Shown here: positions 21,389 to 31,891 of the stretch, piece by piece
Layout of the letters: each line of letters opens with the position of its first letter
Numbering within the stretch: the first letter of the stretch is position 1
From: Dacryopinax spathularia
Taxonomy: Eukaryota > Basidiomycota > Dacrymycetes > Dacrymycetales > Dacrymycetaceae
Reading direction: 5' to 3'
Length of the DNA stretch: 64,000 nucleotides
Assembly (NCBI GenBank): GCA_037974965.1
Contig: JBBPFI010000001.1
Span: 2,170,001-2,234,000, forward strand
Notes under the pieces: generated by a model
Databases searched by the model: none
Told to the model about the DNA's origin: nothing
What the model saw: only the letters and a program-made list of their open reading frames with translations
Position numbers and translations under genes: made by a program

Positions 21389-22400
21389 TTCTTCCAAACA
21401 CGGATGTAGGTTCTCGCATCCCGAACGTAGCGATACCTGTAGGGTATTCACTACTTCCCGTCATGAATACAGCTGGTTTCCTTGTATTCCTCATAGCCAT
21501 GCATATCCAGGCATGATTGGCACTGTCCCGTCTGCATTAGTTCCTCTCGAGTGTCCCAATAACGTCGGCTGAGTTACGCCCGCGAATACAAGAAGGCACA
21601 TTTAGCTGAGTACCAGGCAAAGCACCAGAAAGGCCTTGCATGCGCGTCGATAACGCGCCGTACGACCGTGTATTGCCCTCTTGTAAGACGTTGAGAATGG
21701 TAACACCACCAGAGTCCATAAGATATGTACCAATGCATTCGAAAACCAATTGTATCAAAATTCGACGGTTTGGCGCGCGAATGGGTTTGAGAGCCACTGG
21801 TCTCTAGCCCAAATGGGTTTAAGACCCGCTGGATGGCAGAAACGATGGGTTTGACGACCGAAAGAATAGAGGGCTTCAGAGTAATGGGACCATCAGAAGA
21901 CCGACGCACGGGCCATCATCACCAATGGAAATAGGCGCCGCACCAAATGGGGCCCGCCTAGAATCTAAGCCACGTACTTTGGAAACCGCTAGTATCAAAT
22001 ACCACCGAAAAATAAAGCCGTGCCAGCAAAGCGCCGGTAGAAAGAACTGTCGATGCAATCTTGCGCTACAAAAGGAATATCGATCACGTGTGCTATTGTT
22101 TGGCAAGCGCGTCTCCAGTGGCGTTGGCAATTCAGGGTATTGTTTTGATCTTTGCTATCATCCGCGTCGTTATCACTCCGAAGACGCTACAATGCGTACA
22201 AAGCACGGATGATTTGCGTTTCGCAAACAGAAAAGGGCGCGAAAGGTCAGGTGGATGGGCGAGCGATTGGAGCAATGGCAGGTGAGGTGGTTCGCAGGGT
22301 TCTACACGGTGAGCATGGCTTCCTCCTCCTGATTCGCCCTGTAACTTAGAGATTTTCACTGATGGCGCGAGTGCAGGCCCAGAAAGGTCGTTGAGGTGTT
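21389..22400. other. Non-coding stretch of element A
   Basis: No gene can be supported. Short direct repeats of AATGGGTTTGAGAGCC/AATGGGTTTAAGACCC type occur around 21778-21860. Confidence 0.4.
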
Positions 22401-22404
22401 TGTA

Positions 22405-22525
22405 CTCTATACCCTCTTGCCTATGCTTGTCCAACGTTTGTTGAAGTACTCAACACCGTACCGCCGACCCACGATTGCCGAGGAATGATGACACTCCTTT
22501 ACCTCGGTAGCGTCTGCACCTTCCG
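22405..22525 (-). pseudogene. Decayed fragment of cargo gene A2
   Basis: The stretch GCCTATGCTTGTCCAACGTT and the following ~100 bases match 18736-18890 of gene A2 with many changes and small gaps, in the same orientation. It is too short and diverged to code. Confidence 0.7.
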
Positions 22526-22629
22526 GATGGCATAACCAGTCTCGGCCCTGCAACCGTAGTTTGGGAAGAGCAGTAGATGGGTGGGAGAATTCGGCGCACA
22601 AGTGGTCTGGTGATTCTGGGGATATATGT

Positions 22630-23420
22630 CATATATCTGGTTTGTGGGTGATTCGCAGACGACGATCACCAATGACTGACGGATTTTGTGGTGCTTGACT
22701 AGGTGAGTACATCTTCTGACCTGCAGAGTTGCGCTAACTTCATGCATCTAGCGTACTCGTGGCTTGGGCGTCGATGGTCAATGATGAAGCCCGCAGAAGA
22801 TGTAACGCGGCCCGATATCGTTCTCCAAACTGTTCGAACCAAGCAAGCATCTGTTCTGCTTGTGGGGGATTAGCAGGCGACTGCTTGTATGTATCTTGTT
22901 GTCTTCCTTAACCAAGTAGTGGAGGTCTGGTGTGGCTTGACGGCCGGTGGCTGATTGTGTAGTTGTGAGGGATTTGCGGACGACGGCTCTGCATGCACGG
23001 CCTAGCCACTATGATATGGGAAACGTTCTCTTCCCAGTAGAGATGCACCCATGACTTCTGGTTTGTGGGGGAATCGCAGGCGACGGTGCAGCTTGATCAG
23101 GTGCCGTATGTCCTGCTCTATCAGCATGATGTGTGCGCTAATTGGCTTCGAGAGCAGTTCGGACCAGCGTTCAATCGGATGCATTGTACGAGCTGCAATA
23201 CTTGAAATTGCGATCCCTACGACTACGCTCCTCGCTCACTTGCTCAATGCCGCGACGGGTGGTCTTTATCAGGGCTGAGGAGCGTTAAGATGGGCGGATG
23301 AGAGGGTGAAAATGGAGGAATGGATTCTGTTATTCGGAGGGTATGGCGGGCAGAGGGACAGTCGCATCCCTAATGAGCAGGTATGAGCCTATTGATCCCT
23401 TGGTTTGTGGGGGATTTGCA
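22630..23420 (-). repeat. Reversed cluster of element-A motifs
   Basis: Motif copies in reverse orientation (GGTTTGTGGG(G/T)GATTCGCAG type) begin near 22637, 22858, 22962, 23056 and 23398, separated by 90-340 bases of unrelated sequence. Confidence 0.8.
23205..23290 (+). pseudogene. Decayed fragment of cargo gene A1
   Basis: GCGATCCCTACGACTACGCT and what follows match A1 at 15218-15300 (encoding AIPTTTLLANEFNAATGG). The copy is short and diverged. Confidence 0.75.
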
Positions 23421-23569
23421 GGCGATGTGCTGTGGCTGGGAGTGTTTTGCTGATATTGTTACAGGAATCATCGGCGATCGATTGTGATGAGTGGGTGGGA
23501 CTGCATATATGCTGGTATGGACGCCGACAATGTGGTTCCAGTGAGGCAAGCTCATGATACGGCGGTCGT

Positions 23570-23680
23570 TCCACAACGGTAGCTCGCAGTACAGAATCAA
23601 CTGCCCAATGGACATGAGCTCCATCTCCACTACGCCCATGAGTCCCTGATCTGGTCCCGTGAGTCTGTGTCTTACACTGT
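23570..23680 (-). pseudogene. Decayed fragment of cargo gene A4
   Basis: On the minus strand this encodes DQGLMGVVEMELM, matching DPDLMGVVEMELR of A4 at ~26905-26950. The match ends soon after. It is inverted relative to the main copy. Confidence 0.7.
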
Positions 23681-23879
23681 GAGTTGCGACAGTCGTGCTG
23701 TTTGCAGTCGCTAACTGGTCGGTCCCAACAGTTCTGCTCAAGTGAAGGCTCACAAGAGTAATGCTTGACGCGGTACTTCGGCTAAGCACTTCAGTTGTAA
23801 ATCGTGCGACCCGTTCATGTCCTTTTAACTGTCTATATGCGCTACATTTCATCACTTACTGTCTTATCCGTTTGAGCTA

Positions 23880-24350
23880 GTCTATCGCTCTCCTTCTATA
23901 TCCCTCACTCCTTCTCTATCCCTCTCGCCTTCTCTATTCCTCACTCCTTCTCTGTCCCTCTCGCCTTCTCTATTCCTCTCGCCTTCTCTGTCCCTCACTC
24001 CTTCTCTGTCCCTCTCGCCTTCTCTATTCCTCTCGCCTTCTCTATCCCTCTCGTCTTCTCTATCCCTCTCGTCTTCTGCATCCCGCTCTGCTTCCATCTC
24101 TCGCTCTGCTTCTATCTCTGGTTCTCTTTCTATCTCCCTCCGTCCCTCTATCGCCCACTCTCTTTCTATCTCCCACTCTCCTTCTATCTCCCACTCTCCT
24201 TCTATATCCCTCTCTCCTTCTATCTCCCTCTCTCCTTCTATCTCCCTCTCTCCTTCTATCTCCCTCTCTCCTTTTATCTCTCGTTCCTTTATATCTCCCT
24301 CCCTCTATCTCCCTCTCTCCCTCTATTACCCTCTCTCCCTATCCCGCTAG
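23880..24350 (+). repeat. Element-A minisatellite, second and longer array
   Basis: About 25 units of CCTTCTCTATCCCTCTCG, then CCTTCTATCTCCCTCTCT, run for ~470 bp. The minus-strand Glu/Arg-rich frame here is a repeat artefact. Confidence 0.92.
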
Positions 24351-24470
24351 CTTTCGTACACGTCCATCCGACTGTCTGTGTAATTGTTCAGACTAATCTC
24401 GCCGTTTGGCTCTCGTCGTGTACGATCTGCATTCACTATACCCCTCGCCTTCTAAATCCCTCTATCTTTC
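24350..24470 (+). pseudogene. Copy of the A3 3' end and trailer
   Basis: GTCTGTGTAATTGTTC(A/C)G and the next ~70 bases match 21170-21250, which is the end and 3' flank of A3. It again sits next to a minisatellite, so this is a second copy of the A3 tail. Confidence 0.7.
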
Positions 24471-24784
24471 TTCATCCCTCTCTCCTTCTATACCCTTATC
24501 TCCCTCGGCGATGGCACTCAGCCAATGCCCAGTCCTACTCTGCGAATCAAGGTAATGCGGGCAAGAATCTACCACAGCACCTTCCGCTGATTGTGTTTTC
24601 CATAGCTGAAGCAAAGCCACCACCACTCGTGATCCCTGCATAGGGCGCTGGGACGTTATCAAGAAAGGGACGACGCGGCGTCTGCGATTCCCCCACAAAC
24701 CAGACCAACTACAGAAGGGCTCGCCTACGACTTCCCCACTATTCAATTACTGAAGGGCTCATTTACGACTTATCCTTGCCAGAC

Positions 24785-24895
24785 GGAACACATGCTCTTC
24801 GCCAGCCATATGCCCGTATCGCCGCCAGCACGACGCTCCTGTTCGATACGAGCACGACGCTCGTCCAAGGTCATGTTGAAACATGAGCGGTTGCA
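24785..24895 (-). pseudogene. Inverted fragment of cargo gene A1
   Basis: The minus strand encodes FNMTLDERRARIEQERRAGG followed by DTGIWLAKSM, nearly identical to A1 exon 2 (15552-15640). The near identity shows this duplication is younger than the other fragments. Confidence 0.85.
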
Positions 24896-25224
24896 CCCTT
24901 CCTCGAGCAGCCTCCCACTCGCTATAACGGATGAGCGATTCGTCATCTGCGAGTCCCCCATCAACCGACTGCGCAAGTGCTCGTATGCAAAGTGCCGTGC
25001 TCGTCAGATGGTACAGAAGCGCTTCGCCTACCATAAACGACATTGGAGACCATCCTGCACCACTAGCAAGCTTCGCCGGGTACAGCCTCCACTCTGCTGT
25101 TAGAGGAGCGCCAGTCGTTGTCTATCCATCAACCACAAACCAGACCACCACACGAGTACCGGGTCGATACGCCGGATACATCCACCTCTTTTGCGATTGT
25201 ACCGTTCACCGCCCTTCAGTTACA

Positions 25225-25910
25225 GCGGAACAGCATGGTGTCGTCTGCAAATCCCCCACAAACCAGTCCAGCAGCTTGAAGGCCGGGTTAGACGTGCTCG
25301 TTCGATGCACCCGTGCGTCTGTTGTAGCAGAAGTGCAAGAAGTCGTCTGCGAATCACCCACAAACCAGACCAACATCTCGAGGGCAGTATGGGACGTGAC
25401 GTCTTTGTCCTCCTCTCAACTGTGGGTAGAAGGTGCATGGCGTCAACTGCGAGTCCTCCACAAACCAGACCGACTCGCCAAGAGTTCATCTGTCTGCGCA
25501 AGACGAGCCCTTGACTGCCGGGGGTTGGACAAAGCTCTGGGTTATCGATGGACTGAATCGTCAAGAGATGTGGCGTTCGCGAATCCTCCACAAACCAGAC
25601 CAACTGGGGCAGAGCTCATCTGGCTATGCATGGACGAAGCCTCCTGAGCAGCCGGGTTCGACAGTGCTCGGGTTATCGGTGAACTCAAGAAGTGGAATCA
25701 CGCGGCGTCGGCGAATCCTCCACAAACCAGACCAACTAGGCAAATGTGTTCATCTCGATCACCATTGACGAGCCCATTCGAGCAGCCCCCTCGGCCGAGC
25801 TTCGCCTTCCTCCCCCACGCCTCGCCTTGTGGATGAAGGCGCGCAATCGCAGGCTGAGCAAGCTGGGGGGAGGCACCCTTTGGCCTGCAAATCCCCCACA
25901 AACCAGGTCG
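25225..25910 (+). repeat. Forward cluster of element-A motifs
   Basis: Copies of (A/G)AATCC(C/T)CCACAAACC(A)GACC occur near 25250, 25351, 25450, 25576, 25715 and 25888, with ~100-135 bp spacing. Two weaker copies lie near 24950 and 25130, and one strong copy at 24683. I see no gene in this cluster. Confidence 0.85.
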
Positions 25911-26282
25911 ACGCCGCATCGGCACGATCTGTTGCAGCCAATGTAGCAGCCCTAAATACTGTTTGCGGACAGGATGAAAAATGCCTTTCAACTGTCAACT
26001 GTTCGCGGGAACCGGTTGTTGTATTGACGCTGAATGCTACTTTGTTTTTCACCCCAATCGGACAACGCCCAATCGACAACATAACACGATGGTCTCTATC
26101 GACAAAACTCCCCTTTCACTCGCGCCCCAGCTGCGTCTCGAAAGGGTCGGCCCCAGAAGCCATCGTCCCCGGTGGCCCGCGGTCCCCATATCCGTCCGCT
26201 CTCAAAAGACCTCACGGTCCATCCCAGTGGGTGGAGGATCATGAGGCGATCGCATTGGCCGGCGATATAATACAGCGGCCGT

Positions 26283-26350
26283 GGTATTGGGCGGTCCTCA
26301 AATCTGGCGATCTTCAGATCTGGCGATCCTCAAATCGGGCAATTTCGAAA
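26283..26350 (+). repeat. ATCTGGCGATCCTCA short tandem repeat
   Basis: Three to four ~17-bp units (TCTGGCGATC(C/T)TCA) lie in tandem in the region upstream of gene A4. Their role is unclear. Confidence 0.6.
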
Positions 26351-26600
26351 CCTGGTGGCCTTTGAAACCAGCGGCGCTCCAATCTTGTGGCTTCTATATT
26401 GCGTGGCTCCCAATTCCTGTACCTCCCAAACCCCGCTGTCTTCGAACAGAGGTATGGCCAGCCAAGGCCTTAGTTCACCCTAAACAAAGCAGGTCCGTGC
26501 GCTCCCGCTTAAGTCCCTGTTTTTTGATGGCGTCGGGGCTCATTTTTGTCTCAGGCGCGCGTCTTTATTCTCGTCTTCCTAGTCTTGTGCGTTTGGCTCT

Positions 26601-28583
26601 ATGCCACCCCAATTTGGTAACCTGCCTCCCATATGGGTGCCAAAGGCGACATGTCGGGGCGATGTCATGAAGGTTCTCGAATTTTGGGGGCGAGAGGGGT
26701 TTTCGGCAAAACCTTGCCGAATCTGTGGTTTGATTGGCAAACCATATGTCGCATACGACCGTCGCTCAGAACATCCCGAGAACTGGGGACGGGTCTGTAT
26801 TCGGGTGCGCCAGATAACTGCGTGATGCTACGATAGTACTAACACACAGAGTAGTGCGATGATCGGGATCACTTCGACGCATCATTCGATTTCGGCACCC
26901 CGGCAATTGATCCAGATCTCATGGGCGTCGTGGAGATGGAGCTCAGGGAATGGTCAGCTGCTTCTGGAGTGAATATTCGCCCAAGTCCTGCGTCAAGCCC
27001 GGCCAAGCCTGCGACACAGCCCTCTCGCACGGGAAAACCTTCGAGACTGCCTCTGAAAGTGAAGCAAGCGTGCACGGGATGCAAGAAGCCAGCCAACGTG
27101 CAGTGCCTGCACACTCTCTGCCGCACATGCTGCCGAATTCGACAGGATCAATCACACTACGATTGTCCCGTACATCGAACTGGCCTGGGGAACGTCGATG
27201 CAATCATCAAAGCTGAAGCAAAGCCGCCACCGGACATCATCGATGTTGACGCACCTCCCGATCTATTGGCATCAATGCCGTTGGACAACGTGCGTCCTGG
27301 GGTTTCGCAGAACTCTCGCGCATTTCAGGGACCGTCGCTTGCGAGCGATTCACGTCGCCTCGGTCGGCCATTCCCTCCGATAGCTTCAGAAGCAAGGAAG
27401 GAGGCAATCATGGCGCATAAGCACCAGCAAGTGCAGGCGCAAGAAGAGCGCGCTCGGGAGGACGAGCTGGCACAACAATTCACCTTGGTGGTGCTTACTG
27501 CGGTACGTAGTTGCTTTCTCGCCATGTCAATCATACCAATCTGTTCTCCAGGATGAAGCTTTCCCTATCCCCGGCATTCTAGCGAAAAGGTCCACGAGCG
27601 GGCTGATGACGAGGATCAGTGAGTGGGGTGAGCATGTGGCCAAATGGTTGGAGAGCAAGATTGGTCACGGTTACACCGCCCTGGAACTCTTCAACGCTGC
27701 CATGGGTAGATGGGAGCTCTATGGCAAGGAGGTCCTACGCTCCGTCCAAAAGGGAGAAAGACTATTATGTCGTCTGCCGGGTGTCGGAAACGATCTGCCC
27801 CATGTCCAAGCCGAAACCGCCCAAGTGGTGTATCCAACGTTATTGCGCGACTCTCCTCGTCGATCAACCCATCAAACATCACCTCGGAAGACGCTTGTGC
27901 GGGATAACACAAAGCAGCGTACTGTAACGACTCCTGCCTTGCTCTTCAGGGGTACTTCAAAGGTACACCAAACTGATCAGGAGAGCGGGATAGAGAAGAA
28001 GAGCGGGATAGAGAAGGAGAGTGGGATAGGGAAAGAGACGGAGAGATTGAGCCGAGCGAAGCAGGGTGGCCCAGACGAGGTCCAAAAGCGCAAGCGCGTG
28101 CCATCCAACAGCTCGGTACAAAGCCTCCCGTCGGTCGACGGGGTAATCGCCAGCGTTCTCTCCATATCGTCCTCGTCAGACGTGTCGGTTGCCTGCGAAA
28201 CCTCCAGCAAGGCTGCCCCGAAATGGCCTGGCGAGCTGAGCTTCGGGGAAGTCGTAAGCGCGATGGACAAAGTCAGTCGGTTGAACCTCGTCGAAGGGGT
28301 GGAAGTGGAGCGAGCTATACTATCCGTCATGAAGTACCGCGTTCCTCGCTCAACATACTACGACCAGAGGACCTATTACCTTCAGGCACCCGAATCCGTC
28401 AAGGCCGATTTTCAACGTCATCCGTCCAGATCCTGGAACGCATTCCGGAGAGACGCTGCAGAAGCCAAAGCGCTCGCCAGAGCAGCCCCCGGCGATGGCA
28501 AAACAAGCCCAAAGGCGCGTGGGAAGTCCAAGGAGACCCACAAGTCACGCGAGATTCGTAAGTCAAAGAAACAGCGAGTGTAG
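26601..28583 (+). CDS. Cargo protein A4: predicted zinc-binding nuclear protein
   Basis: Exons 26601-26804, 26855-27502 and 27552-28583 are all in phase 0 and give 627 aa. A first zinc ribbon is split by intron 1: CRIC at residues ~50-53 and VCIRC across the junction. A second Cys/His cluster follows at ~130-165 (ACTGCKKPANVQC, LCRTCCRIRQ, YDCPVH), similar in pattern to plant SHI-type and basidiomycete CxxC...CRxCC...CxxH clusters. After a linker comes a conserved-looking helical block (ISEWGEHVAKWLESKIGHGY). Near the C-terminus is WPGELSFGEVVSAMDKVSRL with YDQRTYYLQAPESVKADFQR, and then a Lys-rich nuclear-localisation tail (KSKETHKSREIRKSKKQRV). Part of the linker (SGIEKKSGIEKESGIGKETE) is translated element-A minisatellite. 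Binding of nucleic acid in the nucleus is inferred. Confidence 0.75.
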
Positions 28584-29380
28584 TCTCATATATGCCGCGT
28601 CTGATTGTCTTCTTGTAAGTCCTTATCCCTCCTTGACCGCTGCCCTGCACGTTCCTTTCCGCCCCATTTCAAGGGTACCCACACTCCTTATCGTTTCCAG
28701 CGCCTAACTAGATCCTAATAATATCGACCCGTAGTTACCGTTATTCTTTTAATATGATTGCTTTCAAGGTAGAACCGGATCGCTGTCTGGTTTGTGGGAG
28801 ATTCGCATGCGAAAGCTTGCGTATCATACAAAGTCGCAGCAGGTACGATCAGGCAACGGCCATCCCACATTCCTTGGCTCTTGTCGCCCTCTGCGGCCTT
28901 GCTGGACATCTGGTACCCTCTGTCAGGGTAACCTCTTAGGGGAGGATCGTCGTCGTAGCTTTGAGTTAAGGCGCTGGACAGCCTAGACGAGTCGATACAT
29001 AGTTGGTCTGGTTTGTGGAGGATTTGCAGACGCTGCGGGAATCCACTTCTTGAGTCCACTGATATCCCAGAGCAATGTCGAACCCGGCTGCTCGAGAGGC
29101 TTCGTCCACGCATGGCCAGATGAGCTCTGCCCCAGTTGGTCTGGATTGTGGAGGATTCGCGAACGCTGCATCTCCTAACGTTTGAGTCCAGCGACATGGC
29201 AGAGCACTCCCAGCTGTTCAGACGTTGTGCAGACAGATGAACCCTTGCGGAGTTGGTCTGGTTCGTGGAGGATTCGCAGATGCTCATATCTCCAGCATTC
29301 AGTCCCGACCAGTTCAGACCAGCGCCTCCTTCTCATTACTACTTTAAAAACACAAAAGAGAACAGGGATGCAAAACAAGA
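28584..29380 (-). repeat. Right-hand reversed motif cluster and 3' flanks
   Basis: Four motif copies in reverse orientation lie near 28785, 29012, 29139 and 29265 (GGT(C/T)TG(T)GGAGGATT(C/T)GC type), about 127 bp apart in the last three. The stretch separates the convergent 3' ends of A4 and A5. I see no gene. Confidence 0.8.
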
Positions 29381-31557
29381 CTATTCCAGAGCAGCGGATG
29401 GTATGATATGAGGAGCTTGACCCCGCCGGCGGAGGTCCTCTACGACACATCGATTATGTACCTTGATGGCTTCGTCGAAGAAGAATTCGAATTGCACCGG
29501 CCCCATCTCCCGTACGATGGCATAGAAGTTCCTGATCCAAGCATTGACCTGCTCGCACTTGGAGGAGTTGAAAGTCCATTGCTTGGAAGCTTCATCGAAA
29601 AGATCAGGGTACGCGGACGCATTACAATGGTAGCCGCAGTACCAGTCCTTCTCTGTGTGCTTACTTTTGAAATGGAACACATCGACTACGAGGGCGGTAT
29701 CTTTGAAGTATTGCCGAAGATTCGGCCGCTCGTGAATGTACTTGTGGAGCTGACAGTTGTTGTCGTAGAACAACACATCAGGGAGGGAGGACTTTGTTGG
29801 AAAAACTGTCTGCAGGAAAGCCTAATCGATGTTAGCGAGGAAGCGGTACATACACAAGAGAACACTCACGGCGACAGACTCTAAAGACTCAGCTCCATAG
29901 AAAGTACCACGAGCGAGAATGATTCCACATGGGCGGACGACGAGCTGCTCATTATGCGTACGCCTTCTCGCGAATTGCGCCTTCATTTTCTTCTTGAATT
30001 GCGAAGGGGCGTCTCCAAGGTGCATAGCAGGTGCCTGGACCGCATCGAGATCCAGCAGTCCTTCTAAATCCCGCTCTCCTTCTATATCCCCTCCTTCTAC
30101 TAGCGGTTCGCCGCGAAGGTACGCATGAGTACGATTGAGTCGCCTTTTTAAGAGTTGCAACGACTGGTTTTCAGTTCGGAATTTCGCCTCGAAGGATGCA
30201 TGCGTGCGCTCGTCGCAGGTCTGGTAACCGGGCCGCATGGGTCTATCACAGCCCTCCACGCAACACAATGACTCGAGACTGCTGTGTTCGTGGCAGTAGC
30301 GTGCACGATTGCTGACCAATGGGTTCGCACAATTGTGCTGAGCACAGCAAGGTCGAGTGATGGCAACACCATCTGTCACCGCGCAGGATATCATATCTGG
30401 CTGAGACATGAAAACAGGAAAGTGTTACAGATTGAGCGTACTCACATTCCTGCCCGTTCCGCACAGATATCTTTCTACATGTTTCGCATGCATGCGCCCA
30501 TTGTTCCTGGCCCGAGGTGGCGATAAAGACGTTTCTCTCCAGCATGGCATGGGTAAGTCGTTCAGCTTGGGTGAGTCCACCGCCATGAGGAAGTCGAAGC
30601 TCAGTACCTCTCTCGGCGTGATGTAGAAGGAGAGAGTACATGTAAAATAGGTCGGATACGTATTCGCTACGCAGGAGCGGAATGTCGTATGAGCCTGAGA
30701 GGGGAGCAGGAGGCGCCGCAAGAGTAGTGTTGTAGATGGAAGCATTGGTGCTGAAAGACGAGCTATAGAGAAGGATAGAGGAGTTAGCAGGAGAGAGGGC
30801 TATAGAGGAGAGACGTACTGCGAGAGAATAGTAAGGACTCTGAACAGTTCGCAGAGCTTGTCCTCGAACAGCAGATGCTTTTCGCCTTGAATGACATGCG
30901 GGATTCCTCGGTAATATACCCGGTAGGGAATGCCATCGGGATCACGTTGGCAAGCGTAATTCAGATGGTATGTTGACTGACAGTGCAAGCAGCGCAGAGA
31001 GGTGACCAGCACGGGGAAGGCGCCGCGAGCGAGCGTATACAAAGTGGCACGAAACCGGCGTGGATCGTTCAAACGAGCGCCGCGGCCACGGGCGATAAAG
31101 TATGGACACTGGCGATATGTACATGTGCGCGTTGGCGGGTAGAACTCCTCTGCTCCTAAAGAAGAAGTGAGGGATATAGAAGTGAGACGCCGCTAGAAAG
31201 CTTACCGAGGTCAAAGGCTTCCGCACGCTCAGCAAAATGGCGAAAGTCATCAGCGATAGGTGGTGAAACGGCCGTGACATCCTTATCAGGTACCCATATG
31301 ACGTCCCTGAAGAGAGTCCATAGGGCCAGAACTTGTCCTCGACTAATGTTTAGTGCATCTGAGAGGAAGGATGCCACGGAGTTGGGTAGGTCGGCAGGAG
31401 ACTCATCCCGCGTAGAAAGACTAGTATCCTGTTGCCAGGATATCCGCGATTGCAGGCGACGAGCAGTCACGAGAAATTCCAGGGCTACTTCCACAGAGAG
31501 ATGTCCGATAGAGGGGCGAAGGTGCTTTAGGAGCTTGTAGAGTTCAGCTAGGTACAT
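29381..31557 (-). CDS. KDZ transposase-like protein A5 with CxC5 and CxC6 clusters
   Basis: The minus-strand exon chain starts at 31557 (MYLAELYKLL). It runs to ~31206, ~31157-30825, ~30770-30430, ~30400-29880 and ~29822-29381, giving roughly 620-650 aa. Exon 2 carries the CxC5-type cluster (CTYRQC, then SLRCLHCQSTYHLNYAC). The later exon carries CxC6 (CCAQHNCANPL, CCVEGCDRPM, TCDERTH). The last exon has the conserved core FYDNNCQLHKYIHE, VVDVFHFKSKH, CGYHCNASAYPDLF and NSSKCEQVNAWI. These are hallmarks of the basidiomycete KDZ (Kyakuja-Dileera-Zisupton) transposase class, DDE-like DNA-cutting enzymes. Introns at ~30765 and ~31150 hold AGAAGGAGAGAG-type repeats. This gene is the best candidate mobility gene of element A. 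Confidence 0.85.
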
Positions 31558-31560
31558 GGC

Positions 31561-31891
31561 GGAGAACAGAGACGCCGAGCGGGATATAGAGGGTGAGGGA
31601 GGTGAGGCTGGGGTCTCAGTGTGAGGCGTTGAGTCAGGGCACAGTCATTAAGGTCGAATTTTGAATATGTGACCAGTAAGGGGGTGTGTACGCTTATCCC
31701 TCGTTGCTCCCGTTCAGCACCCGTGTGGCTGTACCGACGCATAACCGGTGTACGGCGCCCGGACGGCGCTCCCGTACAAAGTTGCACGGAAGCTGGAAGT
31801 ACTGGTCACCTCCACTCAGGATCTGGTGCTTCCCGAAGTCTTGTCTGCTCTGCCGGAGAGGTTGAAGCTGTACGATGGCTAGCGTTTCGCC
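31561..31891. other. Junction between element A and the transporter gene
   Basis: The right end of element A and the promoter of the MFS gene must both lie here. The minisatellite-like GAGCGGGATATAGAGGG at 31577 still looks like element A. I found no inverted repeat that marks the boundary. Confidence 0.35.

Larger units (their letters stand above)
14712..31560. mobile_element. Element A: large composite KDZ-type element (limits approximate)
   Basis: I group this stretch for three reasons. All ~29 copies of a motif with core AATCCCCCACAAACCAGACC fall between 14712 and 29285 and none elsewhere in the window. A minisatellite of CTTCTCTATCCCTCT type is confined to the same stretch. It contains a KDZ transposase-like gene plus four cargo genes, two of which have homologues in element B. 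Motif copies are mostly forward on the left and all reversed at 28.8-29.3 kb, as subterminal repeats would be. Terminal inverted repeats were not found, so the ends are set only by content. The middle (22.4-25.9 kb) holds decayed second copies of its own genes, so A is composite and partly degenerate. Confidence 0.6.

Noticed and set aside
23882-24097. Glu/Arg-rich minus-strand open frame as a gene
   Set aside because: It is wholly composed of the CTATCCCTCTC minisatellite.
14712-29285. Dispersed motif copies as long terminal repeats of a retroelement
   Set aside because: The copies are ~28 bp (or ~100-bp units), numerous and in both orientations, and no reverse transcriptase, integrase or primer-binding site is present.
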